DNA of 5,592 nt from Gemmatimonadaceae bacterium (lineage in GTDB: Bacteria; Gemmatimonadota; Gemmatimonadetes; Gemmatimonadales; Gemmatimonadaceae). This document shows positions 1 to 5,441 of this stretch, piece after piece (within the stretch, counting starts at the first letter, position 1; each line of letters opens with the position of its first letter). The translations under genes and the position numbers were made by a program. Below the pieces are notes generated by a model, which did no database searches, was not told where the DNA came from, and saw only the letters and a list, made by a program, of their open reading frames with translations. The stretch is taken from the NCBI GenBank assembly GCA_017881545.1, contig JADGQU010000188.1:1-5592 (forward strand), written 5' to 3'.

Positions 1-41
1 TGTCACGCCGGAGGTCGCGGGTTCGAGTCCCGTCGCTCCCG
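1..41 (+). tRNA. tRNA-Asp(GTC), 3' part, cut by left window edge
   Basis: This is the 3' half of an aspartate tRNA. Bases 1-6 fit U33, anticodon GUC (34-36), A37 and C38. Bases 7-11 (GCCGG) are the 3' strand of the anticodon stem, and 12-16 (AGGTC) are a standard 5-base variable loop. Bases 17-21 and 29-33 form the T stem (one G-T pair, the rest G-C) around the loop TTCGAGT at 22-28. Bases 34-40 (CGCTCCC) are the 3' acceptor strand, and G41 is the discriminator, as expected for Asp. No CCA is encoded (CTA follows), so it must be added after transcription. The D-arm and 5' acceptor strand, expected as GGGAGCG, lie outside the window. The last 26 bases of the gene are part of a 28-base sequence repeated at 5471-5498, so this gene is the likely integration site of the island to its right, and the island end keeps the tRNA intact. 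Confidence 0.92.
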
Positions 42-43
42 CT
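16..43 (+). repeat. attL-like direct repeat, copy 1 (tRNA-Asp T-arm and 3' acceptor)
   Basis: These 28 bases start CGCGGGTTCG and end GCTCCCGCT. They are identical to 5471-5498, and the match stops sharply on both sides (T15 against A5470, A44 against C5499). The repeat covers the tRNA T-arm, 3' acceptor strand, discriminator and two further bases, the usual identity segment for integrases that target tRNA genes. Confidence 0.88.
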
Positions 44-232
44 ATTGACACCCCGCCTGGTTTTGCGCTGGCGGTTGAGCCGTTCGGCCGTCTTGAAGTA
101 GCGGACGCGAAGCCGCGCATCGGTTGTGTCGAAGTAGAGAGCCTCGAACGTCCGCTCCGGGCGCGCCTCGCCCGGCAGATCGGGGAACACGAATCCGGGC
201 TCGGCGTCGAGCTTCAGCTCGCGCTCGAGCAT
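44..232 (-). pseudogene. CYTH-domain protein, N-terminal fragment fused to an unrelated tail
   Basis: Read on the minus strand from an ATG at 232-230, the frame begins MLERELKL and reaches ALYFDTTDARL at residues 31-41. This is the start of a CYTH domain (triphosphate tunnel metalloenzyme fold, which binds triphosphate or polyphosphate). The xERELKL strand with its Glu residues and the YFDT.D.RL motif are the family hallmarks. After residue 41 (about position 110) the expected next strand (R.G.TLR.R) is missing. A basic tail, RVRYFKTAERL onward, follows without a frame break to position 44 and then reads the tRNA-Asp region antisense, staying open to the window edge. An intact CYTH or CYTH-CHAD protein has some 200-500 residues, so this cannot form a working tunnel fold. 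An in-frame TAG at 259-257 limits the start to 232. No good ribosome binding site is visible. It lies 34 bp downstream of the PAP2 gene in the same direction, suggesting a former operon. The call on the CYTH part is firm; the tail is unidentified. Confidence 0.75.
47..54. repeat. Island-end inverted repeat, left arm (GACACCCC)
   Basis: GACACCCC begins 3 bp inside the left 28-bp repeat (spacer ATT). Its exact reverse complement GGGGTGTC lies at 5460-5467, ending 3 bp before the right copy (spacer TAA). Counting the spacers, 9 of 11 positions are symmetric. In a circularised island the two arms would flank the 28-bp core on either side, as recombinase-binding arms do. Function is inferred from the symmetry alone. 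Confidence 0.6.
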
Positions 233-266
233 GCCGCAGGTGGCCCCGGCGCGATGCTACGCAAAA

Positions 267-1217
267 TCAAATCTCGCGGCCGTCGACGCTCCGGCCGGCC
301 GCGGAGACCGCGGGTCTCCGCTCTGCGCTGTCTGAGCCGGCCTCGGCGGCCTCCGTCTCGTCCGCGACTCGGGCGGCTGTCTCGGCAGCGGCGCCGAAGC
401 GGAGGATCCGCCCGCCGAAGGCAATTGCGCACACTGCGAACCAGGCCCAGCCGAGCGCGAGACCGGCTATCACGTCCGTCAGCCAGTGCACGTCCAGCAG
501 CACGCGGCTCGCGGCGACCGCGACGGCGATTCCCGCCGCGAGACCCGTGAGCACCGCTCTCGTCGGACGACCGCGCCACCGACCGAGTAGCAGCGCCGCA
601 GTGGCATAGAAGGCGGCGGCTGTTGCCGAGTGGCCGCTGGGAAACGACGGCCCGAGCGTCGCCGCGGCAGGATTGAAGGTGGGACGCAGACGATCGGCAA
701 GGTGCTTGACCGTCGCGGTCAGAATCTCCTCACCGCCCATGACGGCGACGATGAACGGCGCAACCCAGACGCTCCGTTCACGGATCGTCTCCGCGACGGC
801 GAGGACAACACAAAGCACGATGATCGCGTAGATGCCTCCGAGCTGCGTAACACCGTTGAGGACGTGCATCGACATCGCCGATGCGTGACGGTTTCCCCAT
901 TTCGCAACGTTGTTGTCGATCCCGATCAAATGCGAGTTTGCGCGCACCAAGTACGCGAGCACTCCGAACAGCAATCCTCCACCGATCGCGAAGACCAGCG
1001 CGATTGTCAGCGCAAGACCCGTCGCGACCGCCGGATCGAGCCGCACGTGCATGACGGCACGCAGACTTCGATGTCTCCCCACTGCCTCGCCGACCTTGCG
1101 GGCGCTATCGCTTGCCGGAGCAGCGGCCGTCTTCGCGATCCGCGGGTAGCGCCAGGTGGTGAGCCCGGCTGTGAGGCCAACTGTCAGGGCGAGTGCGAGA
1201 AGGAGGAGTAACGGCAT
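267..1217 (-). CDS. PAP2-family membrane phosphatase (phosphatidate/lipid phosphate phosphatase-like), 316 aa
   Basis: An integral membrane phosphatase of the PAP2/vanadium haloperoxidase superfamily. It likely removes phosphate from a lipid phosphate such as phosphatidic acid or a prenyl diphosphate on the outer face of the membrane. All three signature motifs are present: K171-x6-R178-P179 (KHLADRLRP), P193-S-G-H196 (SFPSGHSATA), and S237-R238-x5-H244-x3-D248. H196 and H244 are the expected catalytic pair. Hydrophobic segments lie near 1-20, 64-92, 128-143, 150-162, 197-213, 219-236 and 248-268. The N-terminus adds a membrane anchor and a basic linker before the core. The C-terminal ~45 residues are polar, rich in Ala and Glu, and probably disordered. 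The start at 1217 keeps the leading hydrophobic segment; an AGAGG lies 13 bases upstream, a rather long spacing. It is transcribed divergently from the plus-strand operon and followed by the CYTH fragment. The family is firm; the substrate is unknown. Confidence 0.9.
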   Translation of the reverse strand: MPLLLLLALALTVGLTAGLTTWRYPRIAKTAAAPASDSARKVGEAVGRHRSLRAVMHVRLDPAVATGLALTIALVFAIGGGLLFGVLAYLVRANSHLIGIDNNVAKWGNRHASAMSMHVLNGVTQLGGIYAIIVLCVVLAVAETIRERSVWVAPFIVAVMGGEEILTATVKHLADRLRPTFNPAAATLGPSFPSGHSATAAAFYATAALLLGRWRGRPTRAVLTGLAAGIAVAVAASRVLLDVHWLTDVIAGLALGWAWFAVCAIAFGGRILRFGAAAETAARVADETEAAEAGSDSAERRPAVSAAGRSVDGREI

Positions 1218-1317
1218 CAGGTCGTTTGTGCCTCTATCAACTTCCGCCGCTTAGCGAATCCGCGACGTTTGCCGAACGGGAGACGGTTTATGACTCCAGG
1301 AGCGGGCATATTCCCTC
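1218..1317. promoter_or_regulatory. Divergent intergenic region between the two PAP2 genes
   Basis: These 100 bp separate the starts of the two divergent transcription units and should hold the promoters of both. It is visibly less GC-rich than the flanking genes. On the plus strand, TTGCCG (1269-1274) followed by TATGAC (1289-1294) is -35/-10-like, but the 14-bp spacing is short. No convincing operator or long inverted repeat is seen. A promoter role is inferred from gene arrangement, not from a clear consensus. Confidence 0.4.
1298..1302 (+). promoter_or_regulatory. Ribosome binding site candidate for the second PAP2 gene (AGGAG)
   Basis: AGGAG ends 15 bases before the ATG at 1318, longer than the usual 5-10. 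The alternative in-frame GTG at 1327 would be even further away, so ATG 1318 remains the best start. Initiation may be weak. Confidence 0.4.
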
Positions 1318-2160
1318 ATGGTCACAGTGAAAACGCATCGGGCAGCATCGGCCCCTTCGACATCCGTGGGTCGCAGCGAGCGGTCGGAGGACCGGTGGGC
1401 CGTACCCGTCCTTCGTGCGCGTAAAGGGGGGCCGGCAGAACGGTTGGCTGACCGGTTTGGACGCCTTCACCCGGCAATCGTGTTCGCACTCGTGATGCTC
1501 GGCGGTCTGGCGGCTATCGCAGTGGTTTCGATCGGCTTGGGGTTTCTCGTCACCCGGGTGCTCGAGCATGCCTGGGGCATTGGTGCGGCTGACGAGCACT
1601 TCAACGTGTGGTTAGCCGCGCACCGTACGTCGTCCCGGACGGAGGCCTCGTTGATCGGCTCGATCGTCGCCGGTGGGGTGGTGCTGCCGATCATCGTGGG
1701 ATCGATCGCGCTCGTTTGTTCCGCCCTGCGGAAATGGCGAATCGCGGCGTTCGCCGTATTTGCGCTCGCCGTCGAGTCGGGGACATACCGCGCCACCACA
1801 CTTGTCGTCCACTCGCATCGGCCGCGCGTCGTTCGGTTAGAGAACCTGCCGGTGAACGCCAGCTACCCGTCCGGTCACACAGCGGCAGCGATCGCGGTCT
1901 ACGGCGGCATCGTGCTTCTACTCACATCCAGGTTCACGAACCGCATTTTTCAGGCGTCCGCCTGGACGTTCGCCTTGGCAATGGCGACGTTCGTTGCCAC
2001 GGCGCGCATGTATCGCGGAATGCACCACCCGCTGGACGTCGCCGGAGGCGTTGTCGTGGGCATCGCCGCAGTGATCGTCCTCGTATTCGCGTGCCGGACG
2101 GCCGGCGCCGCGACGAGTCGTGAAACGATGCACGGGCGAGCGTCGAAAGGCCGAGGGTGA
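1318..2160 (+). CDS. PAP2-family membrane phosphatase, second and divergent type, 280 aa
   Basis: A second PAP2-superfamily phosphatase, with little resemblance to the one at 267-1217 outside the motifs. Motif 2 is clear (S182-Y-P184-S-G-H187, then TAAAIA). Motif 3 is R230-x5-H236-x3-D240, with Ala at the usual Ser before R230. Motif 1 ends in R168-P169 (VVHSHRP), but the lysine expected seven residues before R168 is T161. The catalytic histidines H187 and H236 and the nearby arginines are kept, so activity is plausible. A cytosolic, basic N-terminus of ~50 residues precedes hydrophobic segments near 52-78, 112-135, 140-155, 186-203, 213-228 and 240-259. It is first in the plus-strand operon, and its TGA overlaps the GTG of the lipid kinase, so translation is probably coupled. 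The likely substrate is a lipid phosphate such as phosphatidic acid, handed to or from the kinase product pool; this is inference. Confidence 0.87.
   Translation: MVTVKTHRAASAPSTSVGRSERSEDRWAVPVLRARKGGPAERLADRFGRLHPAIVFALVMLGGLAAIAVVSIGLGFLVTRVLEHAWGIGAADEHFNVWLAAHRTSSRTEASLIGSIVAGGVVLPIIVGSIALVCSALRKWRIAAFAVFALAVESGTYRATTLVVHSHRPRVVRLENLPVNASYPSGHTAAAIAVYGGIVLLLTSRFTNRIFQASAWTFALAMATFVATARMYRGMHHPLDVAGGVVVGIAAVIVLVFACRTAGAATSRETMHGRASKGRG
2146..2150 (+). promoter_or_regulatory. Ribosome binding site for the lipid kinase (AAAGG), inside the PAP2 coding region
   Basis: AAAGG ends 6 bases before the GTG at 2157, a normal spacing. It lies within the last codons of the upstream PAP2 gene. This supports GTG 2157, in the GTGA overlap, as the start, and implies translational coupling. 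Confidence 0.5.
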
Positions 2161-3041
2161 AGGTCGCAGTCGTTGCGCATTCCGGCAAGACGCTCGGGGG
2201 AGGGCTGCCCGAGCTTCGTCGCGTCCTAGCAGCCGAGGGAATCGACGAGCCGCTCTGGTGCGAGGTGCCAAAGAGTAGAAAGGCGTCGGCTCAGGTTCGA
2301 CGGGCGGTGGATGAAGGCGTGGAGCTCGTCTTCGCCTGGGGTGGGGACGGAATGGTTCAGCGGTGTGTCGATGTGCTCGCCGGCTCGAGCGTGAGCCTTG
2401 CGATTATTCCGGCGGGCACGGCGAACCTGTTCGCCACCAACCTGGGAATTCCCGTGAACATCGAACAAGCCGTCGCGGTCGGACTTCGCGGCGAGCGTCG
2501 CAGCATCGACGTCGGCCGCTTCAACGGTGAGCGATTCGCGGTAATGGCCGGCGCCGGCTTCGACGCCGCGATGATTCGTGATGCAGGCGACGGCGGTCTC
2601 AAGGAGCGGTTCGGTCGCGTCGCCTATGTGTGGACGGGATCGGAGAACCTGCGTTCGAAGCCCTTTCGCGCCGAGATCAAGGTGGACGGCGTCGGCTGGT
2701 ACAAGGGCAAGGCGAGCTGCATCCTGCTCGGCAACGTGGGCAAGCTCTTCGGCGGGGTCGAGGCGTTCGAAGATGCGAGTCCCGACGATGGGAAGCTCGA
2801 ACTGGGTGTCGTGACAGCCGAAGGGCTCTTCGAATGGGGCCGCATGATCGCCCGCACGGCCGTCGGGACGGCGAGCAAGTCTCCGTTCGCGCAGACGACG
2901 AAGGCCAGCTCGGTGAAGGTCAAGCTGAATCGGAAGGTCCTGTACGAGCTCGACGGAGGGGATCGAACAAAGGTGAAGACATTCAAGGTCAAGGTCGAGG
3001 CCGGCGCGATCACCGTCTGCGTCCCCGGCAGCGATTCGTAA
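2157..3041 (+). CDS. Diacylglycerol kinase / YegS-type lipid kinase, 294 aa
   Basis: A soluble or membrane-peripheral lipid kinase of the DAGK catalytic family (DgkB/YegS/BmrU type). It transfers phosphate from ATP to diacylglycerol or a related lipid to give phosphatidic acid. The nucleotide-binding motif is G62-G-D-G-M66 within FAWGGDGMVQRC; most members have Thr at position 66. The second motif is P85-A-G-T-A-N90 followed by LFATNLGIP. Further family features are the strand with FAVMAGAGFDAAMIRD (128-142), the DDGKLELGVV segment (210-219) whose acidic residues usually bind metal, and the C-terminal YELDGGDR (263-270) with the closing beta strands. At 294 residues it is normal length and complete. 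No signal peptide or membrane segment is present. It starts with GTG overlapping the PAP2 stop (GTGA) and ends 51 bp before the DUF1206 gene. Diacylglycerol is the most likely substrate, given the neighbouring phosphatase and PLD, but other lipids are possible in this family. Confidence 0.9.
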   Translation: MKVAVVAHSGKTLGGGLPELRRVLAAEGIDEPLWCEVPKSRKASAQVRRAVDEGVELVFAWGGDGMVQRCVDVLAGSSVSLAIIPAGTANLFATNLGIPVNIEQAVAVGLRGERRSIDVGRFNGERFAVMAGAGFDAAMIRDAGDGGLKERFGRVAYVWTGSENLRSKPFRAEIKVDGVGWYKGKASCILLGNVGKLFGGVEAFEDASPDDGKLELGVVTAEGLFEWGRMIARTAVGTASKSPFAQTTKASSVKVKLNRKVLYELDGGDRTKVKTFKVKVEAGAITVCVPGSDS

Positions 3042-3075
3042 GCCTTCGCCGCGGAGTTTCCAGGAGAGTTCTTTC

Positions 3076-3082
3076 GGAGAGG
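3076..3082 (+). promoter_or_regulatory. Ribosome binding site for the DUF1206 gene (GGAGAGG)
   Basis: GGAGAGG ends 10 bases before the ATG at 3093. It is the strongest Shine-Dalgarno-like sequence in the operon. With the 51-bp gap it suggests independent translation of the membrane protein. No promoter or terminator is evident in 3042-3092. Confidence 0.6.
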
Positions 3083-3092
3083 AACCACATCC

Positions 3093-3932
3093 ATGCACAC
3101 TTCACGGTCAACACGACGAGCTATGGGCTCCGCAGGAGCCGCTGGCGACAGCTTCGTCCAGTCCCACGCATTCGAATGGCTTTCACGCGCTGGTTTCGTC
3201 GCCCGTGCGCTCATCTACGGAATCATCGGGATCCTCGCCTTCAAGCTCGCCGTAGGGCACGGAGGCAAGCTGACGAACCAGCAGGGAGCACTGCACACGG
3301 TTGCGCAGCAACCGTTCGGCAAGCTCCTGCTCACGCTCGTCGCGATCGGCCTCGGCGGCTACTCCCTCTGGCGGCTGGTCCGCGCCGGAATCGGGCACGG
3401 ACGCGAAGGCTCAGACACGGCCTTCGACCGCATCGCGGGACTTGCGAGCGGGATTGCCTACGGAACACTCTGCGTCCTCGCGATCGAAATCCTGCTGGGG
3501 AGCGGCGGCGGAGGGGCCGGCAACACCAAGAAAACCACGGCGGGAGTCTTCGGCTGGCCTGCGGGCGTCTGGATCGTCGGCATCGCTGGAGGCGTGATGA
3601 TCGGAGTCGCTCTCTACCAGGGCTACCGGGGTATCACAAAGAAGTTTTTCGAAGACTCGAAAGTCGAGGAAATGGGGCCCCGGATGAAGGAGTGGATTGG
3701 CAGGCTCGGGCTGATCGGGCACCTTGCGCGGATGGTCGTCTTCGGGCTCGTCGGGATCTTCCTGATCAAGGCAGCCGTCGACTACAACGCACGCGCCGCG
3801 GTCGGCCTCGACGGCGCCTTGGCCAAGATCGTGCACCGCTCGTACGGCCCGTTCGCTCTCGGGGTCGTCGCGGTGGGACTGATCGCGTTCGCGCTGTACT
3901 CGCTGAGCGACGCCCGCTACCGTAAAATCTGA
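3093..3932 (+). CDS. DUF1206 six-helix membrane protein, 279 aa
   Basis: An integral membrane protein built from three tandem copies of the ~70-residue DUF1206 unit, each with two membrane helices, at about 28-97, 112-181 and 202-275. The unit signature is G-x2-A-R-A/M followed by a hydrophobic helix (AGFVARALIYGIIGILAFKLA in repeat 1, cf. LIGHLARMVVFGLVGIFLIKAA in repeat 3), then a polar stretch with Gly/Gln, then a second helix. Repeat 2 is more diverged, and a Gly-rich loop (137-144) precedes its second helix. The N-terminal ~25 residues are polar and not signal-like. The function of the family is not established. Here the gene sits between a lipid kinase and a PLD whose start directly follows its stop, which suggests a membrane platform or transporter for the lipid products. 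That role is inference. The ATG has a good ribosome binding site. Confidence 0.85.
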   Translation: MHTSRSTRRAMGSAGAAGDSFVQSHAFEWLSRAGFVARALIYGIIGILAFKLAVGHGGKLTNQQGALHTVAQQPFGKLLLTLVAIGLGGYSLWRLVRAGIGHGREGSDTAFDRIAGLASGIAYGTLCVLAIEILLGSGGGGAGNTKKTTAGVFGWPAGVWIVGIAGGVMIGVALYQGYRGITKKFFEDSKVEEMGPRMKEWIGRLGLIGHLARMVVFGLVGIFLIKAAVDYNARAAVGLDGALAKIVHRSYGPFALGVVAVGLIAFALYSLSDARYRKI

Positions 3933-5393
3933 GTGCATCCGGGCGCACCGTTGCGGCGGTTGAGCCACACGCTGGAGTGTTGGTTCGGCAATCAGATCAC
4001 CCAGCAGATATGCAGCCATCACAAGCGGCGTCTGCGGAGGATCGGCTGGTCGCGCGCGCTCGGGCCTCCGGTCGGGGGATGGGCCGCTGGTGATCCGCCA
4101 ATGCGACCCGGGAATGCAGTCGAGGTTCTGATCGACGGCGCCCAAGCCCTGCCCGCGATCGCGGAGGAACTGCGCCAGGCGCGCTCGCACGTTCATCTGA
4201 CCGGTTGGAACTTCTCCCCCGACTTCGCGCTCGAGCGCGACAGCGAGCCGGTAGTCCTGCGGAATCTCCTCGCAGAGCTGGCAGAGCGCCTCGACGTACG
4301 CGTGCTGGTTTGGGCAGGTGCTCCATTGCCACTCTTCCGGCCCTCGCGACGCATGGTGCGGAAGATGCGGGAGCAGCTGATCAAGCATACGAAGATCGAG
4401 TGCGCGCTTGATGCAAAGGAACGGCCGCTGCACTGCCACCACGAAAAGACGATCGTCATCGACGACCGCGTGGCGTTCGTCGGCGGGATCGACCTCACCT
4501 CAGAGTCGGGCGACCGCTACGACACGAACCAACACCATGCACGCGCGAGCGTCGGCTGGCACGACGCCTGCGCGCGAATCGAGGGTCCCGCGGTGAGCGA
4601 TGTTGCCGAGCACTTCCGCATGCGCTGGCACGAAGTGACCGGCGAAAGCCTCGCCCATGTCCGCCCCTCAGCGACCGCCGGCGACCTCGAGGTGCAGATC
4701 GTGCGCACCGTGCCCGAGCATGTCTACACCGCAACTCCAAAGGGCGACTTCGGCATTCTCGAGTCCTACCTTCGCGCAATCCAAGCCGCCGAACGGTTCA
4801 TCTACATCGAAAACCAATTCCTCTGGTCGCCGGAGATCGAGGCTGCGCTCTACGACAAGATCTCGAACCCCCCTTGCTCCGATTTTCGGCTCTTGCTGCT
4901 GCTTCCGTCGAAACCGAACAGCGGCTCCGACGACACTCGCGGCGTTCTCGGCCACCTGATCGAAGCGGACGCCGATGATGGCCGGCTTCTTGCCTGCACT
5001 CTCTATGCACGCTCAAACACCCTGCACGAGCCGATCTACATCCACGCAAAGATCACGATCATCGACGACAACTGGCTCACCCTCGGCTCGGCCAATCTCA
5101 ACGAGCACTCACTCTTCAACGACACCGAAATGAACATCGTCAGCCATGACCCCGGGCTCGCCCGCCAGACGCGATTGCGTCTCTGGGCCGAACACCTCGA
5201 GCTCCCGATCGAAGAAATCCCGTCCGATCCGATCCAGGCAATCGACGACCTCTGGACGCCAATCAGCAAAGATCAATTCCAACGCCGAAACGACGGGCAC
5301 CCGCTCACCCATCGTCTCGTCCGGCTACCGAACATATCGAGTCGCTCCGGCCGCGCACTCGGACCACTCACGGGCCTCGTCGTCGACGGATAG
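3933..5393 (+). CDS. Phospholipase D-like protein with two HKD motifs, 486 aa
   Basis: A PLD-superfamily enzyme, expected to hydrolyse or transfer phosphodiester bonds of phospholipids via a phosphohistidine intermediate, e.g. releasing phosphatidic acid. Both HxKxxxxD motifs are intact: H170-E-K172-TIVI-D177 with following GGIDLT, and H371-A-K373-ITII-D378 with LGSANLNEHS. The segment FIYIENQFLW (289-298) before motif 2, and the motif 2 context, resemble eukaryotic-type PLD more than classic ClsA cardiolipin synthase, and the N-terminal membrane helices of ClsA are absent. No signal peptide is seen, so a cytosolic location is likely. GTG at 3933 directly abuts the TGA of DUF1206, and no Shine-Dalgarno is visible, so initiation probably relies on terminating ribosomes. 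In-frame TTGs at 3951 and 3960 are alternatives. ATG 4101 is disfavoured because it would remove the basic HHKRRLRRIGW block and WAAGDPP, which look like part of the domain. Cardiolipin or phosphatidyl transfer is an alternative activity. Confidence 0.88.
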   Translation: MHPGAPLRRLSHTLECWFGNQITQQICSHHKRRLRRIGWSRALGPPVGGWAAGDPPMRPGNAVEVLIDGAQALPAIAEELRQARSHVHLTGWNFSPDFALERDSEPVVLRNLLAELAERLDVRVLVWAGAPLPLFRPSRRMVRKMREQLIKHTKIECALDAKERPLHCHHEKTIVIDDRVAFVGGIDLTSESGDRYDTNQHHARASVGWHDACARIEGPAVSDVAEHFRMRWHEVTGESLAHVRPSATAGDLEVQIVRTVPEHVYTATPKGDFGILESYLRAIQAAERFIYIENQFLWSPEIEAALYDKISNPPCSDFRLLLLLPSKPNSGSDDTRGVLGHLIEADADDGRLLACTLYARSNTLHEPIYIHAKITIIDDNWLTLGSANLNEHSLFNDTEMNIVSHDPGLARQTRLRLWAEHLELPIEEIPSDPIQAIDDLWTPISKDQFQRRNDGHPLTHRLVRLPNISSRSGRALGPLTGLVVDG

Positions 5394-5441
5394 CAAGCTC
5401 CGGAACCGTCGACGGCGTCGCAACGGCGGACGGACGAAGGC

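Noticed and set aside
124..609. Plus-strand 161-codon open frame rich in Arg, Ser and Ala
   Set aside because: It lies opposite the PAP2 gene and the CYTH fragment, has low-complexity composition typical of an antisense frame in high-GC DNA, and shows no family motif.
2226..3098. Minus-strand 290-codon open frame opposite the lipid kinase
   Set aside because: It is an antisense shadow of a clear DAGK-family gene with no motif of its own.
2630..3925. Plus-strand 431-codon open frame across the kinase and DUF1206 genes
   Set aside because: It is an out-of-frame shadow: Arg/Gly-rich with no domain, while the two overlapping frames have clear family motifs and ribosome binding sites.
3411..4442. 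Minus-strand 343-codon open frame opposite DUF1206 and PLD
   Set aside because: It has no recognisable domain and is explained by high-GC antisense coding bias. The plus-strand genes are well supported.
5381..5414. 9-bp inverted repeat (CGTCGACGG and CCGTCGACG) around the PLD stop codon, a possible terminator
   Set aside because: The loop is 16 bases, there is no T-run, and each arm is built on a self-palindromic GTCGAC, so the match is weak evidence.
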